NCBI RefSeq assembly: GCF_005047355.1
Contig: NZ_SUMC01000038.1
Coordinates: forward strand, 16,401-80,400
Source: Actinacidiphila oryziradicis
Lineage (GTDB): Bacteria > Actinomycetota > Actinomycetes > Streptomycetales > Streptomycetaceae
Reading direction: 5' to 3'
Length of the DNA stretch: 64,000 bases
Numbering within the stretch: the first letter of the stretch is position 1; each line of letters opens with the position of its first letter. A program made the translations under genes and the position numbers. Below are positions 16,062-24,284 of the stretch, piece after piece. Under the pieces are notes generated by a model. That model made no database searches and was not told where the DNA came from. It saw only the letters and a list, made by a program, of their open reading frames with translations.

Positions 16062-18728
16062 TCACGGCACGTCGGCGTAGCTCAGCGGCGTCGTGAAGTT
16101 GCCGGTGGGGGTGAGGGTGACAGTGGGGGCGGGGCCGTTGATGGCGGCGATGGCGAGGGTGTTGCGGCCGTGGGTGTGCAGGAGGCCCGGGGGGACCGGG
16201 AAGGCGGTCTGGGGGCCGAGTGCGGGGATGTAGTGGCCGATGAGGTAGCCGTTGAGGTAGAGCTGCGCGCGGGAGAGGCCGGAGACGGTGAGGGAGACGG
16301 GGACGTCCTGGCCCGGGGGGAGGGCGAGGGAGAAGGCGGTGCGGGCCCAGAGGACGCCCGGGGCGGTGGCGGGTGCCGTGATGGACCAGCCGGCGTCGGG
16401 GCGGGCGGGGAGGTGGAAGCCGTGGTGCTCGCCGTAGAGGCCGCCGTTGTTGAGGGGGCCGCGGACGGGATCGGGCAGGCCGCCCCGGATACGCCAGCTG
16501 ATCGGTTGCGCGGAGCCCAGCAGGGATGCCGAGACCAGGCCGCGGGGCTGCTTGTGGGAGTCGTTGTCGTGGAAGTCCTGCTCATGGCCCATGTTGACGG
16601 TGAGGACGGACAGGACGTTGTCCTGGCCGGGCTTCAGGGCCTCGGCCGGGAAACCGAGATCCCTGCCGGTGCCCAGGTAGTGGCCGTTCAGCCAGGCGAG
16701 ATGGGTGCCTGCCTTGCCGGTGGAGACGGTGAGGGCGGCGCCGGTCTCCTCGCCGGTGGCGGTGAAGTGGCCCTGGTAGCGGACGGCGCCGGCGTGGTAG
16801 CCGTAGAGGTCGGCGTTGAGGGACGGGCCGGCGGCGGTGCGCCACGTGCGGTCGTCCTCGGTGGCGGGCTCTTGGGCGTACTTCCAGCCGGAGAGCTCGG
16901 GCATCGTGACCGGCCCGGGCCCGGGGAGCTCGCCGCCGAGGACCGGTCTGCCGTTCCAGGTGACGGCGGCGGCGCGGGCGCCGTCGAAGACCGCCAGCCG
17001 GGTCGGCCGGTCGGTGTCGCCGGTCAGCTTGAGCACCCCGTTCCCGTACGCCGCCGTACGCACCAGCTCCGGGCCGCGCACCAGCGACGGGCCGACCCGC
17101 CAGAAGGTGTCGGCGGTCGCGTCGTCCGCCAGCAGGAGCAGCAGCGGGGTGCCGCCGCCGGTCGGCTGGACGAGGACCCGGGCGAGGCCGAGGTGGGTGT
17201 AGTCCAGCATCAGGTCCCCGGCGTTCCAGGTGTGCCGCACCGCGCCGGACAGCACTGTCACCCGGGGCTGCGCGCCGTACCGCAGGACGGTTCGGCCCGG
17301 CTGCCCCGGGCGGCCGTACAGCAGGGCGATGTCGCGGTCGCCGAAGGTGCCGTGCGTCATGATCTCGGAGGTGGAGTACTGGAGCCGCTGGTGGTCCATC
17401 GTGTAGTCGGCGACCAGGAGCTTTGAGTCCCGGCCGGCGATGGTCACCGGGATGTCCAGGTGACCGCCGAGGGTGATGAGGGCGGTGTCGGTGGCCTTGT
17501 CGTTGACGTCCTGGTGGCGTACGACGGCGAAGGTCGTGCATGTGTCGGGATTGCGGCGGGTGCGTTGCAGCACGGCGGTGCTGCTGGGCGCCGGGACATC
17601 GGTGACCTCGTCGGTCTTGGTCAGCGGGGCGACGGACTGGACGAAATAGCCGAGCCGCTTGTCGACCAGGTACTTCTCGGTCAGCGTGCGGTCCTCGCGG
17701 ATCGGCGCGCCGTAGTCGTAGGAGGTGTAGACCGAGCCGGGGGTGGCGAGGTAGCCCCAGGAGGTGCCGCCGTAGGCCATGTAGAAGTTCTGCATGGTGG
17801 CGCCGGAGGCGATGTTGTTCTCGTACGCGGCCTTCTCGAAGTCGCCGTCCGTGAGCTGCCGGCACTTGTCGTAGCCGGGGCCGCCCCACGGGTCGAAGGC
17901 GCCGCCCTGGAACTCGGGGAGGAAGAGCGGCTCGCCCGGATTGTGGGAGAAGGCCATGTCGGGGAGCTTGTTCCAGACGTCGGGGTGCGAGCAGTTGAAC
18001 TCCTGCGGATACCGGTCGTACCCGTCGATGTCCAGCTCCTTGGTGAAGATCCCCTTGTGGTTGCCGGTGAGCGGCACGCTGATTCCGTCGGCGCGGGCCT
18101 TGTCGCGCAGGTGCTGGATGTAGGCATGGCCGTCGGGAGTGTCCCGGTAGTACTCGTTCTCCACTTGGTACGCGATGACGCTGCCCTTGCCGTCGGTGAG
18201 CTGGTGGCGGGCGATGACCGGGTCGATGTGGGACAGCCACTCGTCGGCGGCGGCGAGATAGCCGGGGTCGGTGGAGCGGGCATGGCCCTTCTGGACGGCC
18301 AGCCAGCCGGGAAAGCCGCCGCCGTCGGTCTCGGCGTTGATGTACGGGCCGGGGCGGGCGATGACGTAGATGCCCACCTCGTCGGCGATGTCGAGGAGGC
18401 GGTCGACATCCCGGATGCCGGTGAAGTCGTAGACACCGGGAGCGGGGGAGTGGAAGTCCCAGTCGAAGTAGATGGAGGCGGTGTTGAAGCCGCCGGACTT
18501 CATCTTCTGCAGCACGTCGCGCCAGGCGTCGGGGCTGGGGAGGCGCCAGTAGTGGAAGTCGCCGGACCAGATGTAGAGGCGACGGCCGTCGATGCTCAGG
18601 GAGTGGTCGTCGTATGTGATCGTGTGGGCCTGGTGCGCGGCGGCGGAGTAGGCCTGCGCCGGGCCGAGGGCGGCCAGCAGGACGGGCGCGAGCAGGGCCG
18701 CCGCGCGGCAGGCTTTTCGGGGGCGCAC
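16062..18728 (-). CDS. Secreted beta-galactosidase, glycoside hydrolase family 35
   Basis: About 888 residues. GTG 18728 gives a clean signal peptide (RPRKACRAAALLAPVLLAAL, then GPAQA); ATG 18800 in the same frame is the longest reading. The catalytic TIM barrel has SIDGRRLYIWSGDFHYWRLP, YVIARPGPYINAE, the acid/base Glu in YQVENEYY and the nucleophile Glu in LFLPEFQGG. Beta-sandwich domains typical of GH35 fill the C-terminal half (YLNGYLIGHYIP near the end). The enzyme should act outside the cell on terminal beta-galactosides of plant or microbial polymers. It is a single-gene unit on the same strand as RNase D upstream. Confidence 0.88.
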   Translation of the reverse strand: MRPRKACRAAALLAPVLLAALGPAQAYSAAAHQAHTITYDDHSLSIDGRRLYIWSGDFHYWRLPSPDAWRDVLQKMKSGGFNTASIYFDWDFHSPAPGVYDFTGIRDVDRLLDIADEVGIYVIARPGPYINAETDGGGFPGWLAVQKGHARSTDPGYLAAADEWLSHIDPVIARHQLTDGKGSVIAYQVENEYYRDTPDGHAYIQHLRDKARADGISVPLTGNHKGIFTKELDIDGYDRYPQEFNCSHPDVWNKLPDMAFSHNPGEPLFLPEFQGGAFDPWGGPGYDKCRQLTDGDFEKAAYENNIASGATMQNFYMAYGGTSWGYLATPGSVYTSYDYGAPIREDRTLTEKYLVDKRLGYFVQSVAPLTKTDEVTDVPAPSSTAVLQRTRRNPDTCTTFAVVRHQDVNDKATDTALITLGGHLDIPVTIAGRDSKLLVADYTMDHQRLQYSTSEIMTHGTFGDRDIALLYGRPGQPGRTVLRYGAQPRVTVLSGAVRHTWNAGDLMLDYTHLGLARVLVQPTGGGTPLLLLLADDATADTFWRVGPSLVRGPELVRTAAYGNGVLKLTGDTDRPTRLAVFDGARAAAVTWNGRPVLGGELPGPGPVTMPELSGWKYAQEPATEDDRTWRTAAGPSLNADLYGYHAGAVRYQGHFTATGEETGAALTVSTGKAGTHLAWLNGHYLGTGRDLGFPAEALKPGQDNVLSVLTVNMGHEQDFHDNDSHKQPRGLVSASLLGSAQPISWRIRGGLPDPVRGPLNNGGLYGEHHGFHLPARPDAGWSITAPATAPGVLWARTAFSLALPPGQDVPVSLTVSGLSRAQLYLNGYLIGHYIPALGPQTAFPVPPGLLHTHGRNTLAIAAINGPAPTVTLTPTGNFTTPLSYADVP

Positions 18729-18833
18729 TGGGCGAGCGTAGGTTTGCGCGCCGGGGGTGACAAGGCGCCGCGCGCCCCGTCGGGTGCCCGGGCCCCGCAT
18801 GGCGCAGGGGCGCCGCCAGTGGGCCCCTGCCTC

Positions 18834-20087
18834 CTACTGCGGTGCCTGCACCGGGCCTTCCACGGCCAGCGCGGCGGTCAGCGGCACGGTCACCAGACCG
18901 ACCTGCCAGGGGCGGGCGCCGAGGCCGGAGAGGATGGCGGAGACGGCCTCCGGGGAGATCTCCGCCGGCGGCTCCCAGCAGAGCCGGCGGACGGTGTCCG
19001 GGGTGATGAGGTTCTCCTGGGGGAGATTGAGCTCCTCGGCGAGGGCGGAGACGGAAGCGCGGGCCGCGGAGAGCCGGGCGGCGGCGGCCGGGTCCTTGTC
19101 GGCCCAGGCGCGGGGCGGCGGGGGGCCGGTGAAGGAGGGGCCGGGCTGGGGGAGCTCGCGGTCGGGGAGGGCGCGGGCGCGGTCGATGGCGGCCTGCCAC
19201 TGTTCGAGCTGGCGGCGCCCCATGCGGTGCCCGAAGCCGGGCAGGACGGCGAGCGCGTGGACGTTCAGCGGCGAGTCGAGCGCGGCGGCGACGATCGCGG
19301 CGTCGGTGAGCACCCGGCCCGGCGAGACGTCGCGTTCACGGGCGACACGGTCGCGGGTGTTCCACAACTCCCGTACGACGGCGATCTGCCGGCGCCGCCG
19401 CACTTTGTGCATGCCGGACGTACGCCGCCAGGGGTCCACCCGGGGCGCGGGCGGCGGGGCGGCGGCGATCGCCGCGAACTCCTCCAGGGCCCAATCGAGC
19501 TTGCCCTGCTCGCGCAGCTCGGCCTCCAGCGCGTCGCGCAGGTCCACCAGCAGCTCGACGTCCAGGGCCGCGTAGTGCAGCCACGGCTCGGGGAGCGGGC
19601 GGGTGGACCAGTCGACTGCGGAGTGGCCCTTCTCCAGGGCGTACCCGAGTACGTTCTCGACCATGGCGCCGAGACCGACCCGGGGGAATCCGGCGAGCCG
19701 GCCGGCCAGCTCGGTGTCGAAGAGACGGGCGGGGCGCATCCCCGTCTCCTCCAGGCACGGCAGGTCCTGGGTCGCGGCGTGCAGCACCCACTCGGCGCCG
19801 TCGAGGGCGGCACCGAGGGTGGAAAGGTCGGGGCACCCCACGGGGTCGATCAGCGCGGTCCCTGCTCCGGCGCGGCGCAGCTGGACCAGGTAGGCCCGCT
19901 GCCCGTAGCGGTAGCCGGAGGCGCGCTCGGCGTCGATGGCGACCGGTCCGGAGCCCGCGGCAAAGGCCGCCACGATGTCGGCAAGGGCGTCCGGGCTGGC
20001 GGTCACCGGCGGGATGCCCTCGCGCGGTTCCAGCAGCGGGACCGGCGCCGGGGCAGCCTGGGTCGCGGTCTCTCTGGCGTCGGTCAC
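18834..20087 (-). CDS. Ribonuclease D-like 3'-5' exonuclease with HRDC domain
   Basis: A 417-residue DEDD-family exonuclease. The first acidic motif is in AIDAERASGYRYGQRAYLVQL read in part (DAE), the second in FDTELAGRLAGF, and the third in HYAALDVELLVDLRD. An HRDC nucleic-acid-binding domain follows (NVHALAVLPGFGHRMGRR). GTG 20087 is used since family sequence begins just after it. The RNase D family trims 3' ends of structured RNAs such as tRNA precursors. A further helical region forms the C-terminus, as in actinobacterial homologues. It is transcribed downstream of whiI on the same strand with a 182-base gap. Confidence 0.85.
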   Translation of the reverse strand: MTDARETATQAAPAPVPLLEPREGIPPVTASPDALADIVAAFAAGSGPVAIDAERASGYRYGQRAYLVQLRRAGAGTALIDPVGCPDLSTLGAALDGAEWVLHAATQDLPCLEETGMRPARLFDTELAGRLAGFPRVGLGAMVENVLGYALEKGHSAVDWSTRPLPEPWLHYAALDVELLVDLRDALEAELREQGKLDWALEEFAAIAAAPPPAPRVDPWRRTSGMHKVRRRRQIAVVRELWNTRDRVARERDVSPGRVLTDAAIVAAALDSPLNVHALAVLPGFGHRMGRRQLEQWQAAIDRARALPDRELPQPGPSFTGPPPPRAWADKDPAAAARLSAARASVSALAEELNLPQENLITPDTVRRLCWEPPAEISPEAVSAILSGLGARPWQVGLVTVPLTAALAVEGPVQAPQ

Positions 20088-20269
20088 GTGTAAAGGGTAG
20101 CTGTGCACAGCAAGCGCCCGCCGACGGAACGTTCCGTCGGCGGGCGGAGATGTGCGCCGGTACACGTCGTGGGGGAGCGGAGGCGGGTTCCCCGGCCCTC
20201 CAGGGCACCTCAGGTCACTTCGGATCACGTGGAGTCACTTGGAATTATTCGGAGTCATTGGGAATCGGC

Positions 20270-20932
20270 TCAGTGGATGATCCCGGTACGCAGCGCGACC
20301 GCGACCATGCCGGCCCGGTCGCCAGTGCCGAGCTTGCGGGCGATACGCGCCAGATGGCTCTTCACCGTCAGCGCGGACAGCCCCATCGAGACGCCGATCG
20401 CCTTGTTGGACTGGCCCTCGGCGACCAGTCGCAGTACCTCGACCTCGCGGCCGGACAGCTCCCGGTAGCCGCCGCCGTGCCCCGGGGTCCCGGGCGGCCG
20501 GCGCTGGATCCGGGCGCCCACCGCGCCGATGGGGGCGGCGCCGGGGCGGCCGGGGAATCCCAGGCTGTTGCGGGTGCCGGTGACGACATAGCCCTTCACG
20601 CCGCCCGCGAGGGCATTGCGTACGGCGCCGATGTCGTCGGCGGCGGAGAGTGCGAGGCCGTTGGGCCAGCCTGCCGCGCGGGTCTCGGCGAGGAGGGTGA
20701 GGCCGGATCCGTCGGGGAGGTGCACATCGGCAACGCAGATGTCGCGGGGGGTGCCGACCCGGGGCCGCGCCTCGGCGATGGACGACGCCTCGATCACATC
20801 GCGCACTCCGAGCGCCCACAGGTGGCGGGTCACGGTGGAGCGGACGCGGGGATCGGCGACGACCACCATGGCGGTCGGCTTGTTCGGGCGGTAGGCGACC
20901 AGGCTTGTGGGGTGTTCGAGAAGAACCGACAC
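20270..20932 (-). CDS. whiI: Atypical response regulator WhiI, sporulation control
   Basis: A 220-residue protein with an N-terminal receiver-like domain and a C-terminal LuxR-type helix-turn-helix (ELSGREVEVLRLVAEGQSNK and SALTVKSHLARIARKLG). The receiver retains Asp27 (VVVADPRV) and Asp69 (VADVHLPDGSG), but the usual pair of acidic residues at the first site is reduced to one. That fits the known atypical, phosphorylation-independent WhiI. WhiI acts late in aerial hyphae development and forms a heterodimer with BldM. The GTG start follows AGGAGG. No histidine kinase gene is adjacent. A sigma-WhiG-like promoter lies 40-67 bases upstream. The sequence agrees with S. coelicolor WhiI as I recall it. 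Confidence 0.9.
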   Translation of the reverse strand: MSVLLEHPTSLVAYRPNKPTAMVVVADPRVRSTVTRHLWALGVRDVIEASSIAEARPRVGTPRDICVADVHLPDGSGLTLLAETRAAGWPNGLALSAADDIGAVRNALAGGVKGYVVTGTRNSLGFPGRPGAAPIGAVGARIQRRPPGTPGHGGGYRELSGREVEVLRLVAEGQSNKAIGVSMGLSALTVKSHLARIARKLGTGDRAGMVAVALRTGIIH

Positions 20933-20971
20933 CGGGCCTCCTGAGGAGTGGCTTTGGAAGGGTCACAGTTC

Positions 20972-20999
20972 CCTTCGGCAGCTCTAGGGCCCGGCTTTA
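20972..20999 (-). promoter_or_regulatory. Sigma-WhiG-type promoter of whiI
   Basis: Read on the minus strand: TAAA (20999-20996), 16 bases, then GCCGAAGG (20979-20972). The sigma-WhiG consensus is TAAA with about 15-16 bases to GCCGATAA, so the -35 is perfect and the first five bases of the -10 match. It lies 40 bases upstream of the whiI start. whiI is a known sigma-WhiG target in S. coelicolor. Confidence 0.65.
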
Positions 21000-21102
21000 G
21001 AGAAAGATCACGATTTGTTGGTAACAATTCCGGCAATTCGGACGCGCTTACGATCCTCTGTGGTAAGCGGTGCCACTTGGGCCTGACGGCCGCCGCAGCT
21101 GA

Positions 21103-21222
21103 TTTGCCTCCCCCGGATACCTCCCCCAGCCTTCGGCCGGGAGGCGCCCTCAGCGCGGCCCGGCGTGTGGCCGTGGAGCGCGCTGGGGGCACCTCCCAGG
21201 CAGTAGCTGGGGGAGGCAATAT
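21103..21222. repeat. Imperfect long palindrome in the whiI-DUF3000 gap
   Basis: TTGCCTCCCCC near 21103 and its complement GGGGGAGGCAA near 21210-21220 bound an imperfect foldback. Its inner parts also pair: GGGAGGCGCCC with GGGCACCTCCC, and CAGCGCG with CGCGCTG. It occupies the middle of the 388-base gap 20933-21320. The other recognisable content of the gap is the whiI promoter at its left end. The run of CTCCCCC/GGGGGAG blocks resembles the palindromes at 30.1 kb and 45.4 kb. Confidence 0.55.
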
Positions 21223-21320
21223 CAAGCCGCAGCGGCCGGACAGCGGGGAGCGCCTGCTACGGGCTTCACGTTCCGCCCCGCGCGATGCCTGCCCGCCACC
21301 ACCCCGGGGCGCCCCGGCCG

Positions 21321-21944
21321 TCAGCCGCGCGGGCCCCGGCGGTTGGGGAGCGGCAGCACTGTCGGCATGGCGCCGGCCGGCGGCAGCCCCGCGCTCGTAC
21401 ACAGCAGATCGCACCACGCCGCGAGGTGCGCCGCCGCGTCCGGCACCCCGCCCGGCCCCTCGCGCGGGGTCCAGGACGCCCGGATCTCGATCTGGGTCGA
21501 GTCCGCGCGGTCGGCGAGCGCGCCGAAGTAGTGCGACGAGGCCCGTGACACTGTGCCGCTGGGTTCCAGGTGCAGGGCGCCGTGCGCCTCCAGTGCGCCC
21601 ATCAGCCACGACCAGCTCACCTCGGGCAGCAGCGGGTCGGCCGCCATCTCCGGCTCCAACTCCGCCTGTACGAGGGTGACCAGCCGGAAGGTGCCGCGCC
21701 AGGCCTCCGGCCCGTCCGGGTCGTGGAGCAGTACCAGCCGGCCGTCGGCCAGCTCCTCGCCCTCCGGCTCCGCGGTGACGGCCGCTTCGAGCGCGTACGC
21801 GTACGGCGCGAGGCGCCGTGGCGCCGGGATCGGGGTGAGCTCCACCCCGGGGCGTACGTGCGCGCGCAGCAGCGCGTCGACCGCGTGCTGGAACGGGAGA
21901 GGGGCGTCGTCCCCGTCCGAGAGGTGCCCATGAGCCGTTGCCAT
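21321..21944 (-). CDS. DUF3000 family protein
   Basis: A 207-residue soluble protein of an actinobacterial family with no known function (DUF3000). Features are FQHAVDALLRAHVRPGVEL, APYAYALEAAV, a DPDGPEAWRGTFRLVTLVQAE segment read in part (WRGTFRLVTLVQ), SWSWLMGALEAHGA and a C-terminal LAAWCDLLCTSAGLPP. ATG 21944 is the last start before the conserved part. It diverges from hemE with 90 bases between, so the two may share a control region. The position beside hemE and whiI is conserved in Streptomyces as I recall. Confidence 0.75.
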   Translation of the reverse strand: MATAHGHLSDGDDAPLPFQHAVDALLRAHVRPGVELTPIPAPRRLAPYAYALEAAVTAEPEGEELADGRLVLLHDPDGPEAWRGTFRLVTLVQAELEPEMAADPLLPEVSWSWLMGALEAHGALHLEPSGTVSRASSHYFGALADRADSTQIEIRASWTPREGPGGVPDAAAHLAAWCDLLCTSAGLPPAGAMPTVLPLPNRRGPRG

Positions 21945-22034
21945 GGGCGGAAGACTAGGCGGAACGAGGGCCCCAGTAGTGGAGGAAGGCCCGGGTGGGC
22001 GGGTCGCCCGGTTGGCGCATGCGAAGATTTCGGG

Positions 22035-23081
22035 GTGAGTACGCACCAGCAGACCGCTGCTTCCCCCTTCATCCTCGCCTGCCGCCGTGAGCCCGTGCCG
22101 CACACCCCCGTGTGGTTCATGCGCCAGGCCGGGCGCTCGCTGCCGGAGTACCTGAAGGTGCGCGAGGGGACCGCCATGCTGGACTCCTGCATGCGGCCCG
22201 ATCTCGTCACCGAGATCACACTGCAGCCGGTGCGCCGGCACAAGGTCGACGCGGCGGTCTACTACAGCGACATCGTGGTGCCCCTCAAGGCAATCGGCCT
22301 CGACCTGGACATCAAGCCCGGAGTCGGACCGGTCGTCGCGCAGCCGATCCGCTCCCGGGCCGATCTGGACCGGCTGCGGCCGCTGGACCCGGACGACGTC
22401 AAGTACGTCACCGAAGCCATCGGCATGCTCACCGGGGAACTGGGCGCCACGCCGCTCATCGGCTTCGCCGGGGCGCCCTTCACCCTGGCCAGCTATCTCG
22501 TCGAGGGCGGCACCTCGAAGAACCATGAGCGCACGAAGGCGCTCATGTACGGGCAGCCGGAGATCTGGGCCGAGCTGCTCGACCGGCTGGCCGATATCAC
22601 CGCTGCCTTCCTGAAGGTGCAGATCGAGGCCGGGGCAAGCGCGGTACAGCTCTTCGACTCCTGGGTCGGCGCGCTGGCTCCGGCGGACTACCGGCGGTAC
22701 GTCATGCCGGCGTCCGTGAAGGTCTTCGACGCCGTCGCGGGCTACGGCGTGCCCCGGATCCACTTCGGGGTGGGCACCGGTGAGCTGCTCGGCCTCATGG
22801 GCGAGGCCGGTGCCGATGTCGTCGGCGTCGACTGGCGGGTGCCGCTGGACGAGGCCGCCCGCCGGGTCGGCCCCGGCAAGGCGCTCCAGGGGAACCTGGA
22901 CCCGGCGGTGCTCTTCGCCGGGCAGGAGGCGGTCGAGGCCAAGGCACGCGAGGTGCTGGACGCTGCGCGCGGCTTGCCGGGGCATGTGTTCAACCTGGGG
23001 CACGGGGTGCTGCCGAGCACGGATCCGGACGCGCTGACGCGGCTGGTGGAGTTCGTGCACGAAGCGACTGCGTCGAGCTGA
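22035..23081 (+). CDS. hemE: Uroporphyrinogen decarboxylase
   Basis: A 348-residue cytosolic enzyme that removes four carboxyl groups from uroporphyrinogen III to give coproporphyrinogen III in haem synthesis. The signature PVWFMRQAGRSLPEY is near residue 30, with the active-site Asp region AVYYSDIVVPLKAIG and GFAGAPFTLASYLVEGG. Later come QLFDSWVGALAP and HFGVGTGELL, and the C-terminal NLGHGVLPSTDP carries the conserved histidine. GTG 22035 is the only start close to the conserved N-terminus; the open frame upstream is unrelated. hemY and hemQ lie a short way downstream, separated by one opposing gene. Confidence 0.95.
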   Translation: MSTHQQTAASPFILACRREPVPHTPVWFMRQAGRSLPEYLKVREGTAMLDSCMRPDLVTEITLQPVRRHKVDAAVYYSDIVVPLKAIGLDLDIKPGVGPVVAQPIRSRADLDRLRPLDPDDVKYVTEAIGMLTGELGATPLIGFAGAPFTLASYLVEGGTSKNHERTKALMYGQPEIWAELLDRLADITAAFLKVQIEAGASAVQLFDSWVGALAPADYRRYVMPASVKVFDAVAGYGVPRIHFGVGTGELLGLMGEAGADVVGVDWRVPLDEAARRVGPGKALQGNLDPAVLFAGQEAVEAKAREVLDAARGLPGHVFNLGHGVLPSTDPDALTRLVEFVHEATASS

Positions 23082-23205
23082 GCGTTGCGCTGCGTTGTGC
23101 TGCGTTGGGCATGGAAGGGTGCGTTTTCGGCCTGCGGGCCGGTGGTCGGTGCCCGCGCCTGGGGCGCGGGAGTCGCCCGCAGTAACGGGTGGGCGGGAGG
23201 GCGGG

Positions 23206-23235
23206 GTAGGCCCGCCGGAGGCGAGGCGGGCCTAC
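23206..23235. terminator. Stem-loop between hemE and the DUF4349 gene
   Basis: GTAGGCCCGCC at 23206-23216 pairs perfectly with GGCGGGCCTAC at 23225-23235 across an eight-base loop. It lies between converging genes and probably acts on both transcripts. Confidence 0.65.
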
Positions 23236-23244
23236 GTACGCCCG

Positions 23245-24162
23245 TCAGGTGTCGTCGCTGTGCGGCTCCGGGTGTGCCGGGAGGCGTTTGCGGACGGCGC
23301 GGTAGACGAACCACCCGGCCAGGCCCAGCGCAGCGAAGGGCAGGACGGCCGCCAGGGCCATCAGGACGCCCCGCAGGGCGACGTAGAAGGCGTGCCAGCC
23401 GCCGGTGAGGGCGTTGCCGACGGAGGCCCAGAAGCCGTCGGCGGCCTTCGGCTTCGCGGATGCCGGCTTGGCGGCGGGTTCGGTCAGCACCAGCGTGACC
23501 GTGGCCATGCCGGTTCGTTCCTTGAGGGACGCTTGCTGGGCCTGGAGGGACTCCAGGTCGGCCTCGCGGGTGCTGAGCTGGCCTTCCAGGCTGACGATGT
23601 CGCTGATCTTGGTGGCGCGGTTCATCAGCTCGCGGACCCGGGCGACGCTCGCCTGCTGCGTCTTGATGCGGCTCTGGACATCGACGACCTGCTCGGTGAC
23701 GTCCTGGGCGCTGACGGTACGCCCGAGGAGTCTGCCGAGCCCGGCGAGGTCGCCGAGGACCCTGTCGTACGTGTCCGGCGGCACCCGCAGTTGGAGCCGG
23801 GAGTGCTGGAGGCCCTTGCTGTCGAGCGAGGTGTTCTCGTCGCCCACATAGCCGCCGGCGCCGGCGACAAGGGTGCGGGCCTGGGCGAGCGCGTCGGCGA
23901 CGTTGTTCGCCTGAACGGTGAGTGTCGCCGTACGCACGATGTAGGACTGGGCGAGGCTCGATGTCTTGCTGTCGGTCTTGGTACCGCTGCCGGTACTGCC
24001 GGCGCCGGCAGTACCGGCAGCCGCGGGAGCGGCCTGCCTGCCTGCGGCGGCCTTGCTGTCTGCCGAGCCGCCGCTGCTGGAACCGCCACTGCAGCCCGCG
24101 AGGGCGAGTGAGGCGGTTATCAGTACTGCGGCCAGAGCGGCGAATGGTCGTCTCTGCATCAC
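23245..24162 (-). CDS. DUF4349 domain lipoprotein
   Basis: A 305-residue exported protein. The lipobox SLALAGC in the first 25 residues is followed by a Ser/Gly/Ala-rich linker. The DUF4349 domain follows (SYIVRTATLTVQANNVADAL, LQLRVPPDTYDRVLGDLAGL), with a predicted coiled coil (residues about 150-200, LEGQLSTREADLESLQAQQA). One membrane segment near the C-terminus (LAAVLPFAALGLAGWFVYRA) precedes a short basic tail. The function of the family is unknown. The gene opposes the haem genes on both sides and looks like an independent unit. Confidence 0.8.
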   Translation of the reverse strand: MMQRRPFAALAAVLITASLALAGCSGGSSSGGSADSKAAAGRQAAPAAAGTAGAGSTGSGTKTDSKTSSLAQSYIVRTATLTVQANNVADALAQARTLVAGAGGYVGDENTSLDSKGLQHSRLQLRVPPDTYDRVLGDLAGLGRLLGRTVSAQDVTEQVVDVQSRIKTQQASVARVRELMNRATKISDIVSLEGQLSTREADLESLQAQQASLKERTGMATVTLVLTEPAAKPASAKPKAADGFWASVGNALTGGWHAFYVALRGVLMALAAVLPFAALGLAGWFVYRAVRKRLPAHPEPHSDDT

Positions 24163-24284
24163 GGTCCCCCCAAAGGTCCGGTTGTTGTGCCGATTCGACG
24201 TACTGTCCGGTCTGGGCGTTGCGTATCGCTGATCCCGAAGAGGTCACGGTTCGGGCTCGTAATGGCGTCTGAGACAGTGGAGAC

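Noticed and set aside
16582..19200. 872-codon open frame on the minus strand across the beta-galactosidase gene
   Set aside because: Arg/Pro/His-rich shadow frame of the GH35 gene with no recognisable domain.
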